From Mesorhizobium opportunistum WSM2075 (GTDB taxonomy: Bacteria; Pseudomonadota; Alphaproteobacteria; Rhizobiales; Rhizobiaceae): DNA of 64,000 nucleotides. The translations under genes were made by a program, and so were the position numbers. This document shows positions 16,901 through 24,471 of the stretch, piece after piece. The stretch's first letter is position 1; the number at the start of each line of letters is the position of its first letter. The stretch lies in contig NC_015675.1 of NCBI RefSeq assembly GCF_000176035.2, positions 6,204,001 to 6,268,000 on the forward strand, written 5' to 3'. The notes under the pieces were generated by a model. That model searched no databases. It saw only the letters and a program-made list of their open reading frames with translations, and was not told the origin of the DNA.

Positions 16901-18799
16901 GTCTTCGACCAGGCAGGCAATGCGAACTTTTCTGGCGACATCGCCGCGCTCAACGGCACAAGCGGCGCGATGATCAAACGCGGCACGGGCGTGCTGACGC
17001 TGGCCGGCCTGTCATCGCTCGACTGGGCGATCGAGGCCGGCGGGCTGGCCTCCTCGGCCGAGCGCTTCGGCGGCGATGCGGCCATTGCCTCGGGCGCGTC
17101 GTTCACCTTCGACCAGTCCGCCAACGCGACCTATGCCGGCGTGCTGTCGGGCGATGGCGGCTTCAACAAGACTGGCACGGCCTTGCTCAACCTGACAGGC
17201 GATTCCTCCGGTTTCACAGGCACAACGACGATTGCCGGCGGGGCGCTGGCGGTGAACGGTTCGCTCGGCGGCATGCTGGATGTCCTCTCGGCTGGCCGCC
17301 TCCAGGGCACCGGCACGGTAGGTGATACAACCGTCTCCGGCACTGTAGCGCCCGGCAATTCGATCGGAACAATCAATATCGCCGGCAACATCACCTTCAA
17401 CACCGGCTCGATCTATGAGGTCGAGGTCGATGCGGGAGGGCAATCCGACAGGATCATCGCGACCGGTGCCGCCGCGATCAACGGCGGCACGGTGACGGTG
17501 CTGGCGGGGGCGGGCAGCTACGCACCGCAAACCCAGTACACGATCGTGACCGCGAGCGGCGGGAGAACCGGCACTTTCACCGGGGCGACTTCGGACCTGG
17601 CCTTCCTCGATCCCTCGCTCAGCTACGACGCCAACAATGTCTACCTGACGATGGCTCGCAACAATATCGACTTCGCGGGCGTCGGCCCGACTGCGAACCA
17701 GAGGGCCACCGGCGGCGGCGTCGAGAGCCTCGGCTGGGGCAACCCGCTCTATGGCGCGGTCGTGAACCTGTCGGCTCCGCAGGCGCGATATGCCTTCGAC
17801 CAGCTCTCGGGCGAGATCCATGGCTCGGCCAGGACCGCGCTGATCGAGGACAGCCGCTTCATCCGCAACGCCGTCAACGACCGTATCCGCGCGGCCTTCG
17901 ATGCCGCCGGCGCATCGGGCACGGTCTCGACCTATGACGGCGGAAAGCCTGTGACGGTCAAGGCGAACACCGACCGTTTCGCGGTCTGGGGCCAGGGCTT
18001 CGGCTCGTGGGGCCATGCGAGTAGTGACGGCAACGCCGCCCATCTGAACCGCAAGACCGGCGGCTTCTTCTTCGGCGCCGATGCGCCGGTGTTCGACACC
18101 TGGCGCTTCGGCGCGGTTGCCGGCTACAGCCAGACCTCCTTCGACGTGAAGGATCGCCACTCCTCAGGTTCGAGCGACAACTACTATGTCGGACTCTACG
18201 GCGGCACCGCCTGGGGTGACGTCGCGTTCCGAACGGGTGCTGCCTACACCTGGCATGACGTTTCGACCAGCCGGAGCGTGACGTTCCCCGGCTTCGGCGA
18301 CGGTCCAAAGGGCGACTACAACGCCGCGACGGCGCAGATGTTCGGCGAATTCGCCTATGGCTTCAGGGCGGGCGGTGCCCGGTTCGAGCCCTTTGCCAAC
18401 CTTGCCTACGTGAACCTCCACACCGATGGTTTCACCGAGCAGGGCGGCGCAGCGGCGCTGACTGGCGCCTCGGCCAACACCGACTCGACCTTCGCGACAC
18501 TCGGCCTTCGAGCATCGACGACCTTCGCCATCGGCGGGACCACGCTTACCGCCAAGGGCATGGCCGGCTGGCGCCATGCCTTCGGGGACATGGCGCCGAC
18601 CTCGACCATGCGCTTTGCTGGCGGCGGCAATGCCTTCAACATCGGCGGGATCCCGATCGCCCGGGATGCCGCGGTGATCGAAGCCGGTCTCGATTATGCG
18701 ATCACGCCCAATGCCACCCTCGGCGTTTCCTATGGCGGCCAGTTCGGCTCGGGAATCTCCGATCAGTCGGCGCGCTTCAACTTCAACGTCAAATTCTGA
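14000..18799 (+). CDS. Large autotransporter adhesin-like protein with 19-residue repeats
   Basis: A 1599-residue type V secretion protein. N-terminus: a long signal sequence (RKALLASTALALALTLPATGPARAQ). Passenger: about 22 near-identical 19-residue repeats (S-T-A-G-N-A-T-I-T-N-N-x-x-L-x-F-x-x-T), then autotransporter-associated beta-strand repeats (GTLTFSGANTYTGGTTIAGGTLQFG; GTLTLAGTNTYTGGTTISGGALSV). C-terminus: an outer-membrane beta-barrel (AVWGQGFGSWGHASSDGN..., YYVGLYGGTAWGDVAFRTGAAYTWHD...) ending in NFNVKF with terminal Phe. It would expose a beta-helical stalk on the cell surface, likely for adhesion. The ATG at 14000 has TGGGGA upstream; an in-frame GTG at 13952 is less likely. Confidence 0.9.
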   Translation: MDTRTPSTSPRGVTSLYTESLGGPLRKALLASTALALALTLPATGPARAQDATWQVNPGSDDFFDANNWTPGSVPTGTATFGASNTTTLTLGSSGSFDGWTLDAGASNYTFSLTAGQVFTGTGITINGGSATISNYSTLNFSGASTAGNAAITNNYDLRFYDTSTAGSATITNNNFLHFNDTSTAGSATITNNNYLSFSSSSTSGNATITNNSILEFYDTSTAGNATIANNVILDFLGTSTAGDATITNNSNLSFIDASTAGNAAITNIGGMNFYGTSTAGNATITNNNQLRFYGSSTAGGATIINNGVLDFLGTSTAGDATITNNTNLSFIDASTAGSATIINSTNLSFNDASTAGSATIANYGLLSFYNTSTAGNAAITNTGTLSFYDTSTAGAATITSNNFLHFNDTSTAGSATITNNGYGYLSFLSSSTAGNATITNSDTLEFYDTSTAGAATITNNNNLTFYGTSTAGSATITNNSILHFNDTSTAGSATITNNSILEFYGTRTAGDATITNNSILEFYDTSTAGAATITNSSGLYFVHTSTAGNATITNDSFLGFYHTSTAGSAALINDAGATVDFSNSTGPNGDGRLTAGSIEGAGNYILGANELTVGSNNLSTEVVGVISGSGSLVKTGTGTLTFSGANTYTGGTTIAGGTLQFGNGISGGITNLAGSINVTGGTLAIQAPTTLNVAQNVTFGDNTALSIAAGASSPGLTSDSITIGNGVTFNISGITDASQLDMVLIDTASGISGDFASINVGGFGGTVDYLTVSTRKSSDNLQYLASYGLTWNAGNNLANGTFTLTNATDSFTVGTVLADQAANLATGWSGASLTKAGAGTLTLAGTNTYTGGTTISGGALSVSGDANLGAATGGLTFAGGTLSTTASFDTARAVSLTQAGRFDVADGTELGLMGVVSGSGDLIKQGSGTLRLDNGANAYGNAFVAAGTLIGNAASISGNIGNAGTLVFDQAGNANFSGDIAALNGTSGAMIKRGTGVLTLAGLSSLDWAIEAGGLASSAERFGGDAAIASGASFTFDQSANATYAGVLSGDGGFNKTGTALLNLTGDSSGFTGTTTIAGGALAVNGSLGGMLDVLSAGRLQGTGTVGDTTVSGTVAPGNSIGTINIAGNITFNTGSIYEVEVDAGGQSDRIIATGAAAINGGTVTVLAGAGSYAPQTQYTIVTASGGRTGTFTGATSDLAFLDPSLSYDANNVYLTMARNNIDFAGVGPTANQRATGGGVESLGWGNPLYGAVVNLSAPQARYAFDQLSGEIHGSARTALIEDSRFIRNAVNDRIRAAFDAAGASGTVSTYDGGKPVTVKANTDRFAVWGQGFGSWGHASSDGNAAHLNRKTGGFFFGADAPVFDTWRFGAVAGYSQTSFDVKDRHSSGSSDNYYVGLYGGTAWGDVAFRTGAAYTWHDVSTSRSVTFPGFGDGPKGDYNAATAQMFGEFAYGFRAGGARFEPFANLAYVNLHTDGFTEQGGAAALTGASANTDSTFATLGLRASTTFAIGGTTLTAKGMAGWRHAFGDMAPTSTMRFAGGGNAFNIGGIPIARDAAVIEAGLDYAITPNATLGVSYGGQFGSGISDQSARFNFNVKF
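14432..15691 (+). repeat. Coding tandem repeats, 57 bp x about 22
   Basis: The autotransporter passenger contains 22 consecutive units of 57 bp (one is 63 bp, carrying a two-residue insertion), followed by one degenerate unit. Positions S-T-A-G, A-T-I-T-N-N, the L, the F and the final T are nearly fixed; the residues between them vary in blocks that recur (EFYDT, HFNDT, DFLGT, SFIDA). Blocks such as DFLGT-SFIDA recur as pairs, suggesting duplication of multi-unit segments. Confidence 0.95.
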
Positions 18800-18938
18800 T
18801 GGGGAGTGGCGTGAACGAAAAGTGACGGAACCGATCCGGCGCATCGGCGTCTGCCGCTATTGCATCCGCAAAAACGCCGCCGGATCATTGCCGACGCGTG
18901 GAAAGGAGCAGCGTCCGGCAGCGCTCTGGTGCACCCGC

Positions 18939-19247
18939 TCATTTGTTGCAGTTCTGCATATCCGATGTCGTCGTGCCGGAGGCGGTGTTGTTGTCGGTGT
19001 CGTTGCCCGCGGCATCCTTACAGCGGTCGGTCATGCCGTTCGATTGGGTTGTGGAATTTGTGGTGCTGGGATCGGAAGGGTTCACGGGCGTGCCAGAGCC
19101 GGTGGTTCCGCCGCTGGTTCCGGACGCGGCGCCGGTACCGTTGTTCGAGCCGGTACCGCTGTTGGTACCGGATCCATTTGATTGTGCCATGGCCGATGTG
19201 GCCAACGCCAGGGTCAGCACTGATGCAGAAAGAAGTTTGGCAAACAT
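18939..19247 (-). CDS. Secreted Ser/Thr/Gly/Asn-rich small protein
   Basis: A 102-residue protein: signal peptide (MFAKLLSASVLTLALATSAMAQ) followed by a low-complexity chain of S, G, T, N and a C-terminal pair of Cys (DRCKDAAGNDTD...MQNCNK). The ATG at 19247 is preferred because AGGA lies 8 nt upstream; the in-frame ATG at 19256 is part of that ribosome site. Similar small exported proteins are common in Mesorhizobium; function unknown. Confidence 0.75.
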   Translation of the reverse strand: MFAKLLSASVLTLALATSAMAQSNGSGTNSGTGSNNGTGAASGTSGGTTGSGTPVNPSDPSTTNSTTQSNGMTDRCKDAAGNDTDNNTASGTTTSDMQNCNK

Positions 19248-19490
19248 AGCGAACATCCTTTTTGATGAGGTTGCATTGCAGTTACCAAACCAGCGGTCTC
19301 AACATATGTTCCGTCGATCGTTGAGTTGTTAATCATGGCCTTTGAAACTCCTCCGGCAGTCGCTCGGCGCCGGCTTACGCAACCTGGAGCTGTTTCGGAT
19401 TGGAGGACGAGTGGATGTTCGACAGTCCCGTTTTCGTCATCAACGGGAATTACGCAGGATCGAAGGACGGCAGCCAAGTCACGATGAGGA

Positions 19491-19568
19491 TTATGCCCAA
19501 GGGCCGAACACGAAGAGAGCGAGCAGAACTATAAAGATCACGGCCACAGCCGTGACCGCCCACATCAT
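19491..19568 (-). CDS. 25-residue single-helix membrane microprotein
   Basis: A 25-codon frame, MMWAVTAVAVIFIVLLALFVFGPWA, is almost entirely one membrane helix ending in GPWA. A near-perfect AGGAGG ribosome site lies 4-7 nt before its two start ATGs (CCAGGAGGTTAATGATG). No homolog comes to mind. The combination of a strong ribosome site and a clean hydrophobic helix makes chance unlikely, though this cannot be proved here. Confidence 0.6.
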   Translation of the reverse strand: MMWAVTAVAVIFIVLLALFVFGPWA

Positions 19569-19681
19569 TAACCTCCTGGTACCTTGTTGCTCCTTCTCTC
19601 GCGAAAGATTTTCTGCCACTGCACGATTCCTTGCTACGAATTCCGCCTAAGATACGCCTCGGGCTTGTGCCCGACGCGGTG

Positions 19682-19894
19682 TCAATCAACGTCCAGCAGC
19701 CCGTGTCGCCGTCTTTCGACCCGTGCTTTCTTTGCCGTGGCCAGCGGATTGTGGCCTGTCGGGGTGTTCGAGGCCGCATCCTTTGAGTGGGCCGCAACAG
19801 CTGGGCCAGCCCCCGTCTGTGTGAGCATGTCACCGGAGGCTTGAGGCGACCGCGTCTTTCCGAGGAATTCAACAACACGTCTAAACAGGTCCAT
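19682..19894 (-). CDS. Small hypothetical protein, coupled to upstream gene
   Basis: A 70-residue protein, MDLFRRVVEFLGKTRSPQASG..., basic at its C-terminus (KKARVERRRHGLLDVD), without membrane segments. Its ATG comes one base after the stop of the preceding gene (TGACATG), which suggests translational coupling. No recognised domain. Confidence 0.5.
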   Translation of the reverse strand: MDLFRRVVEFLGKTRSPQASGDMLTQTGAGPAVAAHSKDAASNTPTGHNPLATAKKARVERRRHGLLDVD

Positions 19895-19895
19895 G

Positions 19896-20138
19896 TCAGT
19901 TCTGCCTGGCAACAGTGAATGCCGGAGTCTGTGGCGCGCGGGCATTCGCTTCTTCGTCCGCCATGCCGAATGTCGCGACCTGCACCAGCACGGCTTTGGC
20001 GGCATTTATGATTTCGTCGTCTGTCCGGTTCCTGTCGCCGGCGGCAAGCGTCACTCTGACGGACTCGCCGCCTTCTCCATGGAATTCGACCCAGTCGGCT
20101 CCTGCTTGGTGGAGCACCCGAGTATCAATGAGTTCCAT
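19896..20138 (-). CDS. Small hypothetical protein (MELIDTRVLHQAGADWVEFHGEG type)
   Basis: An 80-residue soluble acidic protein with strand-strand-helix appearance (WVEFHGEGGESVRVTLAAGD...TDDEIINAAKAVLVQVATF). AAGGAGG lies upstream of the ATG at 20138. Similar small proteins occur in rhizobial stress islands next to CsbD-type proteins, as here. Function unknown. Confidence 0.65.
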   Translation of the reverse strand: MELIDTRVLHQAGADWVEFHGEGGESVRVTLAAGDRNRTDDEIINAAKAVLVQVATFGMADEEANARAPQTPAFTVARQN

Positions 20139-20236
20139 CACTCGCCTCCTTTGATAGGAGAATTTCGATGTCGGTATATTGTTCCACCTGGAGCGCCACA
20201 AAGGGGCGGCGACCGCCGGCGCACAGGGCCTGACGC

Positions 20237-20440
20237 CTACCAACCTTGTCGGCTGTACCAATCATCGACATCGCGCCGCACACGATCCTTCTCGATGCCG
20301 TAACGCTCCTGGATCTTGCCTTCGAGCTGATCGCGTTTGCCGGCGATGCGGTCAAGGTCATCGTCGGTGAGTTTACCCCACTGCTCCTTGACCTCGCCTT
20401 TCACCTGTTTCCAGTTTCCTTCCACGCGGTTCCAGTCCAT
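20237..20440 (-). CDS. CsbD family stress protein
   Basis: A 67-residue protein, MDWNRVEGNWKQVKGEVKEQWGKLTDDDLDRIAGKRDQLEGKIQERYG, the CsbD signature, hydrophilic and helical. CsbD proteins are general stress proteins of unknown mechanism. GGGAG precedes the ATG at 20440. The frame is also open upstream to an ATG at 20587 that has an excellent GGAGGAG site, so a 116-residue form with a 49-residue N-terminal extension is possible; the extension has no recognised domain. Confidence 0.85.
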   Translation of the reverse strand: MDWNRVEGNWKQVKGEVKEQWGKLTDDDLDRIAGKRDQLEGKIQERYGIEKDRVRRDVDDWYSRQGW

Positions 20441-20870
20441 GACACCAGTCTCCCTGTTTTCGAAGGTCCGGAATAGGAAACGCAATCCAGGCAAGTATGT
20501 TCCTGGAACAGCCAGCGCCCTGCCCGACGCCAGATCGGTTGACACAAAGTCATATCGCCCTTTGCGGTCAGAAAGCATTCTTGCCATGGAAAACTCCTCC
20601 ACCGCGCCTAATGGAAACGAAGGGGCTTGTTCCGGCTGAATGGAAGAATTGCCATGGGGAACGGGGGTAACGATGGGAAACCGCAGCTTGGCCTATGAGA
20701 GGCCAGCACTGCGGTCGTCATGGTATGTGGGAGGTCCGTCAAGCGGTCCATCAGAGCCAATCTCTGCGTCCCGATTGTCGCTGATTGTCCCTGGAGGGAT
20801 CTATTTTTGCTTTCAGCGTGTTACGTCGCACACTGACGTATTTTCGGCGGCGTTTGAGTGGGTCTGAATC

Positions 20871-20990
20871 ATTCCTACTCGATTGTTTAAAATCCAGTTA
20901 TATAATTGATCTATCTAGATTTTTTCTTTTCTTCGGCGCCGAAAGCCGGCCCACGGGCCGTCAACATCTTACGGTGTTGATTTTAAAGCT
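20871..20990. other. att-like repeat copy A (degenerate guaA 3'-end type)
   Basis: Begins with ATTCCTACTCGATTG, a degenerate reverse complement of a ...IEWE-stop gene end, followed by conserved blocks GATCT-x2-CT, CGCCGAAA-x-CCGGC, GGGCCGTCAA, TTACG and TTGATTTTAAAG. Spacing from CGAT to CCGTC is 75 bp, versus 77 in copy B and 75 in copy C. A TACCGTCA element follows at 21016-21023. The surrounding stretch 20641-21138 is AT-richer and holds no convincing gene. Confidence 0.65.
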
Positions 20991-21138
20991 TGCCGCTCCG
21001 CTAGCAGGGGAAAAGTACCGTCATGCCTGTCACGACGCTATCTAGTTTAGGCACGCCGATCGGAGATCGCCAGTGGGCTGGATTTTGCTCTGGTGCTAGA
21101 GCAGGCCAGGGCTGCCTCGCCGCTGCCCTGGCGCCGTT

Positions 21139-21629
21139 TCAGCCGACAGCCTGGGCGATGGCCCGCTCGATAGCGCGATCGAGGCCTTCGGCAATTGCCG
21201 TCACCGCAGGATCGCCGAACTGGCCAAAGAGTGAGGAGGGCTTGTCGTACTCGAAGACGGCGCGGCCCTCGGCATCTTCGTAGAGTACGACGCGAAACGG
21301 CGCATATTGCGCGGCCGCGAGTTGATGCCTGGTCATCTTCGACGCCGTATTCGGATTGCCGATGTCGTACTGGAGCGCTTTGCGCGTCAATCCGGCGATT
21401 TGCAGCACATCCCCATGATTCGGCTTTGGAAAATCGAGAGCTCGGGGAGTGCTTCGAGGGCCGCGCGCGCACGATCGATATCACCGGCGTGCAGCAGCGC
21501 CTGTCCGGTGTCGTCGAGTTGCGGCAAAGCCGCTTGAAACGCATCGCGCACTTGGTCGAATGGTCGGTTCACCACGACCTTCAGATGTTTCACAGGTATC
21601 GTAACTTCGGTGCTGAGGTTTTCGGTCAT
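21139..21629 (-). pseudogene. DUF302 domain protein, frameshifted
   Basis: The first frame (start 21629, GGAG upstream) encodes TEVTIPVKHLKVVVNRPFDQVRDAFQAALPQLD. From about 21410 another frame gives NHGDVLQIAGLTRKALQYDIGNPNTASKMTRHQLAAAQYAPFRVVLYEDAEGRAVFEYDKPSSLFGQFG. Together they form one complete DUF302 protein of about 160 residues, so a single-base frameshift lies near 21410-21445. This may be a real lesion or a read error. It is the last gene on this strand of cargo module 1. DUF302 function is unknown; it may bind small molecules. Confidence 0.75.
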
Positions 21630-21769
21630 TGTAGACTCCACTTTCACATTGTTTTGAAGCTTGCTCGACATGTGCCGAGCCAGATCGTTTCTCCCGAGCG
21701 GCCTCGCCGATCAATGGAAGGCGAACCCGCGATCATCGCCTGGGCGGAGATGTCTCTCGCACCGCCCGG

Positions 21770-22546
21770 TTATCCGGGTTGTCCTGCCGCTTCCAGAATG
21801 AGCTGGGCGATGTCGCCCGGATGAGAGATCAGTGAAAGGTGGCTTGCTTTCACTTCGATGGTCTTGGCGCCCATGCGCTTGGCCATGAAGCGTTCGAGAT
21901 CGGGGTTGATCGTTCGATCTTCCGTCGAAACGGCATAGAAACTCGGCTTCGACCGCCAGGCCGCGTGCGAGGTCTTTCCCGTCAGCAGGGCCTTCTGGAA
22001 CGGCTCCTGGACAGCATAGAGGATCCTGGCCTTTTCCTTCGGCAGATCGCCCGCGAAATCACGCAGGAACGCCGCTTCGCTGAGGCGACCCTCATCACCA
22101 TCATAAACGATCCCTGCGGATGCCGGAGGCGTCGGAAAAGTCTTTGCCAGAGCCGTATAGTCCTCACCTGTGTCCGGCGCCCGCGCCGCCACATAGACAA
22201 GCGCCGAGACGTTGGGATGAACGCCAGCCTCCGTGACGATCATTCCGGAGAAAGAATGCCCAACGAGCACGGTCGGGCCGTCCTGCCGATCCAGCACGCG
22301 CTGCGCTGATGCGACTGCTTCAGGCAGCGTCGTCAGGGGATTTTGCACGGCAGTGGCATTGAGCCCAGCCCCCTGTAAACGCGCGATCACCTCGGACCAG
22401 CATGAGCCATCGGCGAACAGTCCATGCAGGAGAACGACGTTGCGTGCTTTCGTCGGAACGGGGATTGCGGCGAGGCCGCGGGTGGCTACCAGCGAGGCGG
22501 CAGCGCCGGCAACCAGGGTGGCGGAGAAGGTTCGCCTGTTCATCAT
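21770..22546 (-). CDS. Exported alpha/beta hydrolase
   Basis: 258 residues with a Tat-like N-terminus (MNRRTFSATLVAGAAASLVATRGLAA). Hydrolase fold: oxyanion segment VVLLHGLFADGSCW, nucleophile elbow GHSFSG (Ser of VLVGHSFSG), acid in the EDRT segment and catalytic His near ASHLSLISHP. It resembles salicylate-esterase/hydroxynitrile-lyase-like periplasmic hydrolases. It is followed by, and probably co-transcribed with, the exported SnoaL-like gene upstream (6-bp gap). Substrate unknown. Confidence 0.85.
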   Translation of the reverse strand: MMNRRTFSATLVAGAAASLVATRGLAAIPVPTKARNVVLLHGLFADGSCWSEVIARLQGAGLNATAVQNPLTTLPEAVASAQRVLDRQDGPTVLVGHSFSGMIVTEAGVHPNVSALVYVAARAPDTGEDYTALAKTFPTPPASAGIVYDGDEGRLSEAAFLRDFAGDLPKEKARILYAVQEPFQKALLTGKTSHAAWRSKPSFYAVSTEDRTINPDLERFMAKRMGAKTIEVKASHLSLISHPGDIAQLILEAAGQPG

Positions 22547-22552
22547 CGCCGG

Positions 22553-23083
22553 TCACTCCTTCACGGCAGGCGTCGGTGGGACCGGCAGGATCACTTCGGA
22601 GGCGATCCTCCAATCCGTTCCGACCTTTATCCAGTTCATGATCATCAGAAACGGCTTCGGCGTGCCGTCCTGACCCGCATATGAAACCGTAATGGTTATC
22701 GGCGCATAGGATTCCGCAACGTCTTGCGTCAGGCCAACGACCTTGAGTCTTGAAAAATCTGGCTGAAGCACGACCGGCCCGGATGCGGCGATAGCGCGGA
22801 GTTTTTGATCGATTGCCTCGTTGCCCCAAAAGCCTGCCCAGTTCCCTTCTGACGATGGATTTGCGCTCTTTGCGACAATAAGGGCCGACGGCGATTGCCA
22901 GAACATTCCGTGCAAGGCCGCGACATCATGCCGATTGGCTAACTCCATGACCTTGGCGAACTGTGACCCGATGACCGCCAGGGTCGATGGGTCGAGAGGA
23001 TCTTTATAATCGGCCGGTGCGGCGGAGACAGATTCACTGGCGAGGGCTATCAGACCGACAGCGGCTAAGAGCGTCTTGCGCAT
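22553..23083 (-). CDS. Exported SnoaL/NTF2-like protein
   Basis: 176 residues with a signal peptide (MRKTLLAAVGLIALASESVSA) and an NTF2-like fold pattern: a helical opening (VIGSQFAKVMELANRHDVAALHGMFWQSPSALIV) and closing strands (PFLMIMNWIKVGTDWRIASEVI). The ISDWxI-like end is typical of the SnoaL/DUF4440 class. May be a small-molecule isomerase/hydrolase or binding protein. Operon partner of the exported hydrolase. Confidence 0.7.
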   Translation of the reverse strand: MRKTLLAAVGLIALASESVSAAPADYKDPLDPSTLAVIGSQFAKVMELANRHDVAALHGMFWQSPSALIVAKSANPSSEGNWAGFWGNEAIDQKLRAIAASGPVVLQPDFSRLKVVGLTQDVAESYAPITITVSYAGQDGTPKPFLMIMNWIKVGTDWRIASEVILPVPPTPAVKE

Positions 23084-23176
23084 TTCAGTAATCCCTTGTG
23101 TGATTCACAGTCAGTTCGCTGATGGAGCGTACCTACGGCGATCGCCGGCAAGGTTCGCTCGCTACGGCGAACGTCT

Positions 23177-23965
23177 CTACTGGCCTTCGAAAGGAAAGGA
23201 GGGTCGCGGCCTCCCGGCTTTCATCGCATCCACGGCCGAGACGATACCGCCGGTCGCGTCTCGCGAGTCGAAAACAGGCATTGCTATGTCGAACATGATT
23301 TCGTCGGCCGCGGCGACCCCGCCATTCGCCCAGGCGCGCAGCAACACCTTGTGCGCCGCGTAGGCGCGAGTCGGCCCCATCGCGAGCTTTTCCACGAAGG
23401 CGCGCGACTCCGCGAGCAGGTCCGCGTCAGGAAAAACTTTGTTGACGACGCCGGCGTGCTCCATGGCTGCGGCGGAGATCTGCTCGGACGTCAGTGCCCA
23501 TTCCGATGCGCGCGCACGACCCGCCCGTTCGGCAACGCGGTAGATACCGCCGAGCAAAGTCACGATGCCTAGCGTCTGCTCAGGATGGCCGAACCGGGCC
23601 GAGCTCGACGCGAATATCATGTCGGCGCGCAAGGCGAGCTCAAGCCCGCCTCCGAAGCAAAGTCCCTGCACCGCCGCCACGACGGGCAACGGCAGACGTT
23701 CGAACTGGTTGAATACGTCCATGTAGCGCTCGAAGGTCGCCCGGAGCTCCGAGCGGCTGCGCTCCGGCCAGGGTAAGATGTCGCCGCCAAAGCTGAAGTC
23801 GGGCCCCGCGGCGCACAGCAGTACAGCCCTGGCTTCGCTGCTTGCGATACGCGCCATCGCGGCAGCGAGCTCTTCGACCATCTGGTCTCCGATGCGGTTC
23901 TGCGGAGCGTTGTCGAGTGTGATGATTGCGACATGATGGTCGATGGTGCAGGTCAGATGGGTCAT
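23177..23965 (-). CDS. Enoyl-CoA hydratase/isomerase family protein
   Basis: About 262 residues. Crotonase signatures are visible: N-terminal VAIITLDNAP-Q-N-R, the oxyanion-hole segment FSFGGDI, and PVVAAVQGLCFGGGLELALRADMIFASSSARFGHPEQTLGIV. It acts on CoA thioesters (hydration, isomerization or C-C cleavage). The ATG at 23965 has GAGG upstream; the frame is open up to 24004. Part of the TetR-adjacent catabolic cluster. Confidence 0.88.
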   Translation of the reverse strand: MTHLTCTIDHHVAIITLDNAPQNRIGDQMVEELAAAMARIASSEARAVLLCAAGPDFSFGGDILPWPERSRSELRATFERYMDVFNQFERLPLPVVAAVQGLCFGGGLELALRADMIFASSSARFGHPEQTLGIVTLLGGIYRVAERAGRARASEWALTSEQISAAAMEHAGVVNKVFPDADLLAESRAFVEKLAMGPTRAYAAHKVLLRAWANGGVAAADEIMFDIAMPVFDSRDATGGIVSAVDAMKAGRPRPSFPFEGQ

Positions 23966-24000
23966 AGTGAGCGCCTCATGCTTGCTATCGGTGATGCCAC

Positions 24001-24435
24001 TCACTGCGCCGGGACGGGAACGATGGCCGAGATGCGCCAGCCTTCGGGGGTGCGGATCGCGAACTCATTGACGAGAAACGTGTAGGTCGGCGCCTCCTGG
24101 CCAGCCGGACCCGCGGTGACGCGCGTCGGCGCATAGATGTGCGCCGCGTCAGGGCCGAGGGGTATGATCCGGATCGCTTCCTCGTCCGGTTCGAAGCGCC
24201 ACGTTCCGGTGAAGATGGTACGGAAGTGTTCGATGACCGCCTCGCGCCCCCAGAACCGATAGGCGCGGGCTACGAAGTTCACGGGATCCGGCTGTCCCGG
24301 CAGCGCGTGCGCAAGCACAGCGTCGATCACCTCGATATCATGGGCGGTTTCGCCCGCGGCTTGGCGCAAGAACAGGGCGCGAATCTCCTCGACGTCTCCC
24401 GCACTGACCGCAGTGGAATACTTGGCATTTGTCAT
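24001..24435 (-). CDS. SnoaL-like polyketide-cyclase-fold protein
   Basis: 144 residues from the ATG at 24435 (an ATG at 24465 is possible but has poorer spacing). NTF2-like pattern: VEEIRALFLRQAAGETAHDIEVIDAVLAHALP..., FVARAYRFWGREAVIEHFRTIFTGTWRFEPDEEAIRII, and closing YTFLVNEFAIRTPEGWRISAIVPVP. No signal peptide, unlike the other SnoaL-like gene. It lies between the enoyl-CoA hydratase and the cytosolic hydrolase on the same strand. Enzyme activity unknown. Confidence 0.75.
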   Translation of the reverse strand: MTNAKYSTAVSAGDVEEIRALFLRQAAGETAHDIEVIDAVLAHALPGQPDPVNFVARAYRFWGREAVIEHFRTIFTGTWRFEPDEEAIRIIPLGPDAAHIYAPTRVTAGPAGQEAPTYTFLVNEFAIRTPEGWRISAIVPVPAQ

Positions 24436-24471
24436 GATCTCACTCGCCTCATTTTCGATTGACATGGATTG

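Noticed and set aside
15284..18160. Long minus-strand open frames opposite the autotransporter
   Set aside because: They are shadows of the GC-rich repeat and passenger coding sequence; no domain or start signals.
19214..19336. 40-codon minus-strand frame MINNSTIDGTYVETAG...
   Set aside because: Poor ribosome spacing and overlap with the start of the secreted protein gene; not convincing.
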